Shown here: one piece after another, positions 7,132 to 13,382 of the stretch | Layout: every line of letters starts with the position of its first letter | Position numbering within the stretch: position 1 is the stretch's first letter | Source of the DNA: Christensenella sp. UBA1214 | GTDB taxonomy: Bacteria; Bacillota; Clostridia; Christensenellales; CAG-138 | Length of the DNA: 13,486 nt | Direction of reading: 5' to 3' | NCBI GenBank assembly: GCA_002309375.1 | Contig: DBXK01000047.1 | Coordinates: 10,840 to 24,325 of the forward strand | The notes under the pieces: model-generated | Told to the model about the DNA's origin: nothing | The model's database searches: none | What the model saw: the letters and a program-made list of their open reading frames with translations, nothing else | Translations under genes and position numbers: made by a program

Positions 7132-7706
7132 ACGAAAAGGATGAAGCGCTGATCTGGAAAACGGAAAAGACGGAGAAGCTTCTGCACACCCCGGTCTTCG
7201 ACGTTTTGCAGCAGACGGAAACCGCATCGGGCGGGCTCCGCGCGGATTATGTCGCGATGACGGCGCCGGATTGGGTCGTGATCGTGCCGGTTTTCGGCGA
7301 AAGCTTCGTGACCGTCCGCCAGTGGCGCCACGGCGAGGATAAGCTCACCACCGAATTCCCCGGCGGCGTGATGAACGCGGGGGAGGACCCTGCGGAATCG
7401 GCAAAGCGCGAGCTGCTCGAAGAGACCGGCTTCCTTGCGGGGAAGCTGACCCTTCTCGGAAGCTGCAGCCCGAACCCGGCGCTCTTCAAGAACCATTTCC
7501 ATTGTTTTCTCGCGGAGGAGCTCGTTCAGACCGGCAAGCAGGCGCTCGACGAGGACGAACTGCTCAACTATTCCCTCAAACCGATGGCCGATTTCATCGA
7601 AAATTTCGGGAAGGGCGAATACAGCCACGCCTTCACCGGCACGGCGCTCGCTTTCTATCTCCGCCATATCGGCTTCGTTCCGGGCGGCAAAAATCCCGAA
7701 AAATAA
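7128..7706 (+). CDS. Nudix hydrolase, ADP-ribose pyrophosphatase-like
   Basis: This 192-residue Nudix enzyme has a complete Nudix box at residues 80-102: G80, E86 and the REUXEEXGU core RELLEETGF (94-102), which binds the metal and hydrolyses a nucleoside diphosphate linked to another moiety. Upstream FPGG and the size suit an ADP-ribose or related sugar-nucleotide pyrophosphatase, but the substrate cannot be read from sequence. The frame is open further upstream inside the DUF1667 gene. The ATG at 7128 is chosen because it forms an ATGA overlap with that gene's stop and has a GGGAAGG stretch at 7114-7120 seven bases before it. It is the last gene of the operon, 17 bases before a terminator hairpin, so it is co-expressed with glycerol catabolism genes. 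Confidence 0.9.
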   Translation: MNEKDEALIWKTEKTEKLLHTPVFDVLQQTETASGGLRADYVAMTAPDWVVIVPVFGESFVTVRQWRHGEDKLTTEFPGGVMNAGEDPAESAKRELLEETGFLAGKLTLLGSCSPNPALFKNHFHCFLAEELVQTGKQALDEDELLNYSLKPMADFIENFGKGEYSHAFTGTALAFYLRHIGFVPGGKNPEK

Positions 7707-7723
7707 GCAAAAACAAGGCTCCC

Positions 7724-7748
7724 GCCGGGCTGCTCCGCCCGGCTTTTT
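7724..7748 (+). terminator. rho-independent terminator of the glycerol operon
   Basis: GCCGGGC (7724-7730) pairs with GCCCGGC (7737-7743) around a six-base loop. Five T residues follow, then CTTTT. It separates the glycerol operon from the Hsp20 unit. Confidence 0.88.
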
Positions 7749-7786
7749 CTTTTCCGGCGGATGCCCCTCGCGCCGATTGCGTCAAA

Positions 7787-7804
7787 ATTATGGCATGCCA
7801 TAAT
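7787..7804. promoter_or_regulatory. perfect 18-bp palindrome upstream of hsp20
   Basis: ATTATGGCATGCCATAAT is identical to its reverse complement. It ends 15 bases before the CIRCE element and 29 bases before the hsp20 -35 box, a position typical of a second operator. It also overlaps a weak alternative -10 (CATAAT, 7799-7804) that has TTGCGT 16 bases upstream, so it could control an additional promoter. No T-run follows, so it is not a terminator. The cognate regulator is unknown; it does not match a CtsR tandem heptad. Confidence 0.5.
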
Positions 7805-7819
7805 AGAATCACAAAGAAA

Positions 7820-7846
7820 TTAGCACTCATCTATTGACAGTGCTAA
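7820..7846. promoter_or_regulatory. CIRCE element (HrcA operator)
   Basis: TTAGCACTC (7820-7828), a nine-base spacer and CAGTGCTAA (7838-7846) match the CIRCE consensus TTAGCACTC-N9-GAGTGCTAA with one mismatch, in the innermost base of the right arm. HrcA binds such sites and represses chaperone genes until heat shock. The -35 hexamer lies across the spacer and right arm, so bound HrcA would block the promoter. Confidence 0.93.
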
Positions 7847-7862
7847 CAACCGGTGCTATAAT
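7834..7862 (+). promoter_or_regulatory. consensus sigma-A promoter of hsp20
   Basis: TTGACA (7834-7839) and TATAAT (7857-7862) are both perfect consensus hexamers at the ideal 17-base spacing, with TGC directly before the -10. This very strong promoter would need the overlapping CIRCE repression to be silent. Transcription should begin near 7869. Confidence 0.93.
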
Positions 7863-7869
7863 GCAGTCA

Positions 7870-7974
7870 GAACAAAGGAACAGAGAGCTGAGCCGAAAGG
7901 CTCCGGATGAATGACCCTCCGTCCCGTTGCTCATAATAGATCCCAAGAGGAATGAGTAAAAGGAGGAATGACTT
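7870..7974 (+). promoter_or_regulatory. hsp20 5' leader with hairpin and possible anti-SD
   Basis: The predicted leader is about 105 bases, long for this window. GAGCC-GAAA-GGCTC (7890-7903) forms a GNRA-capped hairpin. CCTCC at 7916-7920 could pair with GGAGG of the ribosome binding site at 7962-7966. GAGGAATGA occurs twice, at 7947-7955 and 7963-7971, so the Shine-Dalgarno region is partly duplicated. Translational heat control is possible but only inferred. Confidence 0.3.
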
Positions 7975-8430
7975 ATGTTGTACCCGACGATTTTCAACGA
8001 CAGTATTTTCGATGACCTTATGGACATGACTTTCCCGGCAATCCGCGATTTCGGTGACGTCGACAGGAAGCTCTACGGCAAGCATGTCGGCCAGATCATG
8101 AAGACGGACGTCCACGAGCATGAGGACGGCTTTGAGGTCGATATCGACCTGCCCGGCTTCAAGAAGGACGAGATCGGTCTTGAACTGCTGAACGGTTATC
8201 TGACCGTCAGCGCCGCGAAGGGCCTCGACAAGGACGAAAAGGACAAGAAGGGCAAGTTGATCCGCCAGGAGCGCTATGCCGGCAGCATGCAGCGCAGCTA
8301 CTTCGTGGGCAAGAACGTGACCGCCGAGGAGATCAAGGCGAAATTCGAGGACGGCGTGCTGAAGCTCAGCATCCCGAAGAAGGATGAAAAGAAGCTGCCC
8401 GAGAAGAAGACCATCATGATCGAAGGCTGA
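7975..8430 (+). CDS. Hsp20/alpha-crystallin small heat-shock protein
   Basis: This is a 151-residue ATP-independent holdase that binds unfolding proteins in the cytoplasm. The alpha-crystallin domain spans about residues 40-140. It includes DVHEHEDGFEVDIDLPGF, the diagnostic GVLKLSIPK near the end of the domain, and a C-terminal I147-M-I149, the IxI motif that docks neighbouring subunits in the oligomer. The N-terminal arm is short and Phe/Asp-rich, as usual for bacterial Hsp20. AAAAGGAGG at 7958-7966 lies eight bases before the ATG. The gene is monocistronic: its own promoter overlaps CIRCE and a terminator follows 11 bases after the stop. HrcA repression with heat induction is the expected control. 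Confidence 0.96.
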   Translation: MLYPTIFNDSIFDDLMDMTFPAIRDFGDVDRKLYGKHVGQIMKTDVHEHEDGFEVDIDLPGFKKDEIGLELLNGYLTVSAAKGLDKDEKDKKGKLIRQERYAGSMQRSYFVGKNVTAEEIKAKFEDGVLKLSIPKKDEKKLPEKKTIMIEG

Positions 8431-8441
8431 TAATCAAAACG

Positions 8442-8476
8442 AAAAAGCCCTCTGCCGAAAGGCAGGGGGCTTTTTT
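8442..8476 (+). terminator. rho-independent terminator of hsp20
   Basis: A ten-pair stem, GCCCTCTGCC (8447-8456) against GGCAGGGGGC (8461-8470) with one G-T pair, closes on a GAAA loop and is followed by six T residues. An A-run at 8442-8446 extends the pairing. Confidence 0.95.
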
Positions 8477-8540
8477 ATTTCCCGCCGCGGAGATATCGCA
8501 ATCCTGCCGGCCTCCGCAAACCCGCGGGCATCAACGTTCC

Positions 8541-8567
8541 GTAGGGGCGGATGATATCCGCCCCTAC
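8541..8567. repeat. REP-like intergenic palindrome
   Basis: GTAGGGGCGGAT (8541-8552) and ATCCGCCCCTAC (8556-8567) form a perfect 12-bp inverted repeat around GAT. The core GTAGGGGCGG...CCGCCCCTAC resembles a dispersed palindrome that I recall as frequent in intergenic DNA of gut Clostridia. A second palindrome, CTCGGCGCCGAG, lies at 8579-8590. No gene is apparent in 8477-8640. Confidence 0.5.
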
Positions 8568-8640
8568 AATGTGTGAAACTCGGCGCCGAGCTTTATATCG
8601 GAGAAACCCATCCCGCTGCGGGCTCGCTTCGCTCGCAAAT

Positions 8641-8672
8641 AAAAACAGCGGTCCTTTCGGACCGCTGTTTTT
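8641..8672 (-). terminator. terminator of the giant secreted-protein gene
   Basis: A 14-bp stem (8641-8654 against 8659-8672, including ACAGCGGTCC and GGACCGCTGT) with a four-base loop begins 19 bases past the stop of the minus-strand gene. On the minus strand it is followed by TTTTTATTT. The symmetric A and T runs mean that it can also stop plus-strand read-through from hsp20. Confidence 0.9.
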
Positions 8673-8691
8673 CATTTAACCTTAACCTGAA

Positions 8692-11600
8692 TTACCCTTC
8701 GATCGGGAAATGATCGATCAGGCCCATCGCATAGCGGAGGATCAGGATCGAGTCGGCGATGCTGACAACGCCGTTGCCGGTGACTTCCGCCTGGTCGAGC
8801 TGCTCATCGGTGAGCTCGATAAGGCCCATCTGATAGCGCAGCGCAAGGATCGCGTCCGCGACCTCGACGGTGCCGTTGAGGTCAACGTCGCCGTAGGTCC
8901 TGCCGACTTCGCCCTCGCAGACGACGGGAACGATGTTCATGTAGCAGATGTAGTCCTCGTCGGGATCGACGTAGCAGTACTCGGGATCGAGCTCGGCGTC
9001 GTCATGGGTGAGGAATACGCAGTCGTCGGCGAAGTAGTAGCCCTCTTCGGCCCAGATCTGGCAGCCTTCGCTGTAGAGATGGCCCGCGATGAAGACGTAG
9101 TCTTCGTTCCACATCTGCTGGCCGTCGGTCTCGTCGAGCCAGCCGCCGTAGATGATGTAGTAAGGAGCATCGTCCGGGGTGGTGAGGAAGACGTGGTCGA
9201 CGCCGACAACATCCTCGACCGGGGTTCCCCAGCCGTCTACCCAGACCTCGTGGATCGGGATCAGCTCGGGAGCGCCGGGATCTTCAACGGTGAAGTCGAT
9301 GGTCATGACGTATGCTTCGCCGTCCTCGGTCCATGCGTAGTCAACGAGAGCTTCGCTGCCGTTGATCAGAGCGACGATATCGCCCTCCTCGTTGGCAAGG
9401 AACTCATAGCCTTCTTCGGGAACGAGGGTGATGCCCATGTAATAGAGCTTGTTCGGATCGTCGAACAGATCGCCGTCGTACATCTCGTCGCCGTCTTCTT
9501 CATTATACCAGAACCAGTAGGCTTCGCTGATCGAATAATGTGCGCCGTCGGGAACGGTGACGCCGTAGAACGGTGCTTCGCCCCATGCGGGCTCAACGAA
9601 GTCAAGGATCTCGACCTGTTCGATCACGTTGCCGACCGGGGGCGGAGTCTCGCCGCTTTCACCCCAGAACTCGACCTGGTCGATCCAGATCTCGTACATA
9701 TCGTAGCATCCATCGTAGAACGCGAGGTAGATTGTCTGGCCTGCGTAATCGGAGAGGTCGATCTCGTAGAAGCTCCACTCGTCATCATAGCCGGTAGTGG
9801 GGGTGATGGTCTGCAGCAGAGTCATATCGGCGGTGTTGGGGGTGGTGCCGACGTATACGGAGAAGGTCTCGGGATAGTCGGAGTTCGCGTTGCTTGCGTA
9901 GAAGCTGACGCTCGCGGTGCCGCTCGGCAGGGTCACAGCGGGAGAGATCGCCCAGTTGTTCGCCTGATAGGAACCGACGTAGTCGACGAAGGAGTAGGAC
10001 ATGATGAAGCCTTCGCCCTCATGTGCAAGCTCGGTGTAGTCATAACCGCCGGGGTTATCGAAGGACCATACCCAGTTGGTGTCGCCGCCGACGAAGGTCC
10101 ACTCGTCGACCTCTTCCTGAGTCTCGAAGTAGTAACCTACGATCAGGCCTTCAACGGGCTCGTCGGTAGGCGGGTTGGTCGGGGGCTCGGTGGTCGGGGG
10201 CTCGGTGGTCGGAGGCTCGGTGGGAGGAGTATCGCCGCTGATCTCGAGGTCAACGCGGTCGTTCTGGCCGCCGAGAGTTACAGTGAAGGTGTAGGTCAGG
10301 CCTGCTTCAAACTCGTAGTCATCATAACGGCCGGGGATGTTGCCGTTGCTGGAAGCGATCCAGATACGGTCGCCGGGAGTCGGGTTGGTGATGCACCAGT
10401 CGTAGATGCCGGCGGGGATCTCGATCGCGATCTGGCCGGTAACGACGACGTTGGAGGTGGTCATGGAGCCATCCGCGTTCTCGGGGATCTTGTATTCGAA
10501 CTCGTCATAGACGCCTGCAGGAGCATCGCCGGAGCTGGTCAGACCGCCAGTCTCGGGAATGATGGTGCCGTATGCGGTCGCATCGGCGTCGAGCAGCATC
10601 TGGTAGCCGGAGCCGTCGGACCAGACGTCTACGGGAACGTTGAGGATGATGGTAGCGTTCGGGGCGTTGGGATCACGATACCTTGCAGTGATAGTGGTAT
10701 CCTGCATGATAGCATCGCCGTTGTAGTTCCAGCCGACGAATTCATAGCCATCATGTTCGGGAGGAGTCGGGAAATCGTCGTCGGTGAGAACGGTGCCCGC
10801 TTCAACGGTGATCTCGCCGAGAACGGTGTTGTCGAGACCGTCAACGAAGGTTACGGTGTATTCGGGCGCTGCGCCGAGGGAGACGTTATCAACTGCGAAA
10901 TAGTCGCCGGTCGGGTTGACGGAGCTGTCCTTGGTGTAGGTCCAGGTCAGGGTGTGTGCGCCGGCGGGAACGAGGCAGGAGTAGAGCTCCCAATCGTTAT
11001 CGTATGCGCCGTAGGTGAACTGAACTTCGCCGTCGATCGCGAAATCGCAGTGATCCCAGAAGGTGTAGCTGCCTTCGCCCCATGCCTTGAACTCGAAGTA
11101 GATCGTCTGAGCTTCCTCAAGGTCAACGTTCAGGGTAAGGGTGGAGGTGGTGGAAGCAACGCCCGCGTTGCCGCTCTGCGCGAATACGCGGTCGCCGTCC
11201 TCAACAACGATCCAGGGATAGGTCTCGGAGGTCTCGAAGTGGAGCGTGCCGCCGGGGGCGTTCAGAGCCGCGTCAAGGTCGTTCAGCTCAACGGGCGCGG
11301 TCGCCGGTTCGGGAACGGTCCAAACGTAGCACAGGGTGTTGTCGCCAGTGTCGAGGTCGAGGCCGGAGTAGGTCCAGTCGACAAGGTTCTCATCGTTGTT
11401 GACGTAGATAACGATTTCATCCGCGAAGTAATAGCCTTCCTCGGCAATCAGAGTCATGCCTGCGGAATAGTTGGTGCCTTCAACGAAGATATCAGAGAAT
11501 GGAAGATCCGCATCGTTATCCCACCAGCCGGGTGCGCTGTAGGATTCGTTCTCGATGGTGTAATGCGCATCCGCAGGAACGGTGAAGTTCAGGTGGTTCT

Positions 11601-13260
11601 GTGAATCTTCGCCCGCAACGGGTGATTCATAACCGTTTACGTAGACCTCGGTGATCGGTAAGAGCTCTGTCGGGGGTTCTTCACCGGGAGCGCTCTTGCT
11701 GTACAGGCAGGTGATCTCCATGCCGGAGGCGCCGATGGTGCCGAGAGCAGAAGCCGCGCCGGTCTCGGGATCGATAACGTAGAGGCCATGGTCGGTGGCG
11801 CTGGAGAGCTGCGCCCAGAAGAGCTGGTTGGTCTCGTGATCCCAGGTCATGGACTGAACGTAGCTCAGGCTGACGCCGGTCGCGCCGATGAGGGTCGCAG
11901 CACCGGTCTCAAGGTCGAGGCTGTACAGATCGCCGCTTGTGAGCTCGAGGACGTATGCATTGCCTTCGCCGTCGATAGCGAGGGTCATGGGAGCATCCGC
12001 CATGCCGGTGATCGCCGCGATGTTGGTGACAACGCCGGTCTCAAGGTCAACGGTGCCGATGGAACGGGTGTCCGCACCGGTGAGCGCGTACATGGTGTCG
12101 TTTGCGTAGTTATAAGCCATTCCGAAAACGCCGCCGACAGCCGATGCGTCACCGCCGGGATATACGACCTCGTAGGTCTCGGCGTTCATGGTGTAGTAGT
12201 TGGTCTCAGCAGGATTGCTGCTGCTGTTGTAGTTGTAGCCGTAAACGGTACCGTCATAGTAGGCGGCCGCGTAGGTGGTGGTGTTGAAGTTGACAAGGTC
12301 GGTAACGGTGCCGGGATCGGCATCGGTGAACGCGACGAAGTGCTTGGTGTAGGTGCTGCCGAGGTCATAGGTCGCGAAGCCCTCGAGGTGTGCCGTGGGA
12401 GGCGCTTCGGTTACGGTAACGGTTGCGGTGCCGGAAACGGTGGGTACGGCAACGCTGGTCACGGTGATGGTCGCGGTGCCTTCGGCTACGCCGGTGACAA
12501 CGCCGTTAGCGTCAACGGTCGCGATGGAGGTATCGTCGATCTCGAAGGTGACGTCGGTCGCGGTCGTATCCTCGGGGAGGATCTCGTAAACGACGTTTGT
12601 ATGACGGCCGACGGGAACGGTCACGTCATTGACGGTGAGGCTTTCCGGGAAGGTGAGGGTGGAGATCTCAACGTCGTCGATATAGAACCTCCACTGGTCG
12701 GTGCAGTCATGGTGGCGGATCGCGATCCTTGCCTGCAGGCCGGCGGTATCGGGGATGAAGTAGCTCATCTCGACCATGGCGGAGCCGGAAACGCTCTCAT
12801 CCAGAGCGATCTCGTTCCATTCCTCATCGCCGTAAACGATGAAGTAAACGCTGTAGGTCTCGGGATAGCTGCTGCTGTAGTTCTGTACCCAGAAGGTGAG
12901 GTTTGCGCCGCCTTCGGGTACGCTGAACCAGGGGGACATCGCCCAGTTATCGGGCGTCAGCGCGGTTCCGGAATAAGACGCTGACATGATGGAATAGCTG
13001 CCGCTGTGAACGTAGCTGGAGCTCTGCCAGCTCCAGTTGTTTCCGTCCTCGTCGTTGTCGAGGAACTGCCAGCCGTTTTCAAGGGGATCTTCTTCAAAAT
13101 CCCAACTGTCGATGACTGTCCTCACAGGCGCGGGCTTCGGAGCCAGATCGGCGTTTTCGACCGTGTCCGTCTTCGGGTTTGTCTTCGCGAACGCTGCCGC
13201 CGGCACGAGAGCCAGCACCATCATCGCGGCGACAAGAAGTGCAAGTAGTTTCTTTGCCAT
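8692..13260 (-). CDS. giant secreted multidomain protein: cleaved-adhesin, Big2, DUF2436 and dockerin
   Basis: This is a 1522-residue exported protein. A signal peptide (lysines 3-4, hydrophobic core 5-20, AFA before K26) is followed by: a cleaved-adhesin/choice-of-anchor-J jelly roll (48-203); Big2 Ig-like domain (205-284, with GVAEGTATITVT); propeller-like region (290-521); module A1 (533-650); a jelly-roll domain (655-797); an InlB/Flg_new-like repeat (800-861, with GYEFVGWNYNG); a DUF2436 domain (868-1008); a Thr/Pro/Glu linker (1010-1036); a second cleaved-adhesin domain (1038-1200); modules A2 (1211-1327) and A3 (1333-1447); and a type I-like dockerin (1454-1516). No catalytic domain, LPXTG or transmembrane anchor is seen. 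Extracellular binding, with attachment through the dockerin, is inferred. AAGGAAG lies nine bases before the ATG, and the gene has its own promoter and terminator. Confidence 0.92.
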   Translation of the reverse strand: MAKKLLALLVAAMMVLALVPAAAFAKTNPKTDTVENADLAPKPAPVRTVIDSWDFEEDPLENGWQFLDNDEDGNNWSWQSSSYVHSGSYSIMSASYSGTALTPDNWAMSPWFSVPEGGANLTFWVQNYSSSYPETYSVYFIVYGDEEWNEIALDESVSGSAMVEMSYFIPDTAGLQARIAIRHHDCTDQWRFYIDDVEISTLTFPESLTVNDVTVPVGRHTNVVYEILPEDTTATDVTFEIDDTSIATVDANGVVTGVAEGTATITVTSVAVPTVSGTATVTVTEAPPTAHLEGFATYDLGSTYTKHFVAFTDADPGTVTDLVNFNTTTYAAAYYDGTVYGYNYNSSSNPAETNYYTMNAETYEVVYPGGDASAVGGVFGMAYNYANDTMYALTGADTRSIGTVDLETGVVTNIAAITGMADAPMTLAIDGEGNAYVLELTSGDLYSLDLETGAATLIGATGVSLSYVQSMTWDHETNQLFWAQLSSATDHGLYVIDPETGAASALGTIGASGMEITCLYSKSAPGEEPPTELLPITEVYVNGYESPVAGEDSQNHLNFTVPADAHYTIENESYSAPGWWDNDADLPFSDIFVEGTNYSAGMTLIAEEGYYFADEIVIYVNNDENLVDWTYSGLDLDTGDNTLCYVWTVPEPATAPVELNDLDAALNAPGGTLHFETSETYPWIVVEDGDRVFAQSGNAGVASTTSTLTLNVDLEEAQTIYFEFKAWGEGSYTFWDHCDFAIDGEVQFTYGAYDNDWELYSCLVPAGAHTLTWTYTKDSSVNPTGDYFAVDNVSLGAAPEYTVTFVDGLDNTVLGEITVEAGTVLTDDDFPTPPEHDGYEFVGWNYNGDAIMQDTTITARYRDPNAPNATIILNVPVDVWSDGSGYQMLLDADATAYGTIIPETGGLTSSGDAPAGVYDEFEYKIPENADGSMTTSNVVVTGQIAIEIPAGIYDWCITNPTPGDRIWIASSNGNIPGRYDDYEFEAGLTYTFTVTLGGQNDRVDLEISGDTPPTEPPTTEPPTTEPPTNPPTDEPVEGLIVGYYFETQEEVDEWTFVGGDTNWVWSFDNPGGYDYTELAHEGEGFIMSYSFVDYVGSYQANNWAISPAVTLPSGTASVSFYASNANSDYPETFSVYVGTTPNTADMTLLQTITPTTGYDDEWSFYEIDLSDYAGQTIYLAFYDGCYDMYEIWIDQVEFWGESGETPPPVGNVIEQVEILDFVEPAWGEAPFYGVTVPDGAHYSISEAYWFWYNEEDGDEMYDGDLFDDPNKLYYMGITLVPEEGYEFLANEEGDIVALINGSEALVDYAWTEDGEAYVMTIDFTVEDPGAPELIPIHEVWVDGWGTPVEDVVGVDHVFLTTPDDAPYYIIYGGWLDETDGQQMWNEDYVFIAGHLYSEGCQIWAEEGYYFADDCVFLTHDDAELDPEYCYVDPDEDYICYMNIVPVVCEGEVGRTYGDVDLNGTVEVADAILALRYQMGLIELTDEQLDQAEVTGNGVVSIADSILILRYAMGLIDHFPIEG
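8713..8901 (-). other. dockerin domain coding region
   Basis: Residues 1454-1516 hold two calcium-loop/helix repeats: DVDLNGTVEVAD followed by AILALRYQMG, and AEVTGNGVVSIAD followed by SILILRYAMG. The first loop has the full D-x-D-x-N-G pattern with a closing Asp. The second has Ala-Glu in place of the expected acidic start and Gly-Asn later, so calcium binding may be weaker. Dockerins normally plug into cohesin domains; no cohesin is encoded in this window. Confidence 0.88.
8920..9264 (-). repeat. module A3 coding region (third copy of ~115-residue repeat)
   Basis: Residues 1333-1447. It begins with IHEVWVDGWGTPV, has PDDAPYYI (1362-1369) and AEEGYYFADD (1404-1413), and ends at IVPV. The spacing of these landmarks matches copy A1 closely. 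Confidence 0.6.
9280..9630 (-). repeat. module A2 coding region (second, more divergent copy)
   Basis: Residues 1211-1327. It begins with IEQVEILDFVEPAWG, then has PDGAHYSI (1237-1244) and PEEGYEF (1281-1287), ending with a beta-like strand MTIDFTV. It is more divergent than A1 and A3 but keeps all three landmarks in order. Confidence 0.5.
10153..10233 (-). repeat. Thr/Pro/Glu linker with 15-bp tandem repeat
   Basis: Residues 1010-1036 are a flexible TEPPT-type linker. At DNA level GGTCGGGGGCTCGGT repeats at 10177-10191 and 10192-10206 and, with one change, at 10207-10221: three in-frame copies that can expand or contract by slippage. The linker divides the protein into an N-terminal block of about 1010 residues and a C-terminal block of about 490. 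Confidence 0.85.
10237..10659 (-). other. gingipain-type DUF2436 domain coding region
   Basis: Residues 868-1008. DVWSDGSGYQMLLDADA (878-894), the nearby EYKIPENADG (922-931), IEIPAGIYDWCITNP (946-960) and RYDDYEFEAG (978-987) closely resemble the DUF2436 repeats in the haemagglutinin/adhesin part of Porphyromonas gingipains RgpA and Kgp (recalled, not searched). Its role in those proteins is adhesive rather than proteolytic. Confidence 0.82.
11311..11664 (-). repeat. module A1 coding region (first copy of ~115-residue repeat)
   Basis: Residues 533-650. It begins with ITEVYVNGYESPVAG, has VPADAHYTI (561-569) and AEEGYYFADE (606-615), and ends with YVWTVP. It shares start, middle and end landmarks with A2 and A3. 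I do not recognise the fold. Confidence 0.6.
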
Positions 13261-13321
13261 GTGTTGTTACTTCCTTTCTGTTTAATATAGAAGTGTCCGC
13301 GGCATGGTACCGCGTGTCTAT

Positions 13322-13350
13322 ATTATAATATAAGATGTATCCACTTTCAA
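13322..13350 (-). promoter_or_regulatory. sigma-A promoter of the giant secreted-protein gene
   Basis: On the minus strand TTGAAA (13345-13350) is followed after 17 bases by a perfect TATAAT (13322-13327). Transcription should start near 13315, giving a leader of about 55 bases. That leader contains CGCGG and CCGCG arms seven bases apart, a possible small hairpin, before the ribosome binding site. Confidence 0.8.
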
Positions 13351-13382
13351 CCCCCGAAACGACGAAAACGAAAAATAAATAA

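Noticed and set aside
7781..7804. CtsR operator upstream of hsp20
   Set aside because: Only one GTCAAA-like heptad is present; the tandem second heptad required by the consensus is missing.
7907..7936. Ten-codon leader peptide in the hsp20 leader
   Set aside because: There is no ribosome site before its ATG and no run of a single amino-acid codon; it is most likely chance.
7633..8121. Small minus-strand open frames across the hsp20 control region
   Set aside because: They run antisense through the terminator, CIRCE and promoter, lack plausible ribosome sites, and encode no recognisable protein.
8710..11604. Open frame of 964 codons on the plus strand, opposite the giant secreted-protein gene, and a further 398-codon one at 11788-12984
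   Set aside because: The minus-strand gene has a signal peptide, recognisable domains, a promoter and a terminator. The plus-strand translation is low-complexity (Val/Asp/Gly/Ala-rich) with no domain, as expected for the complement of an acidic protein with GC-biased codons.
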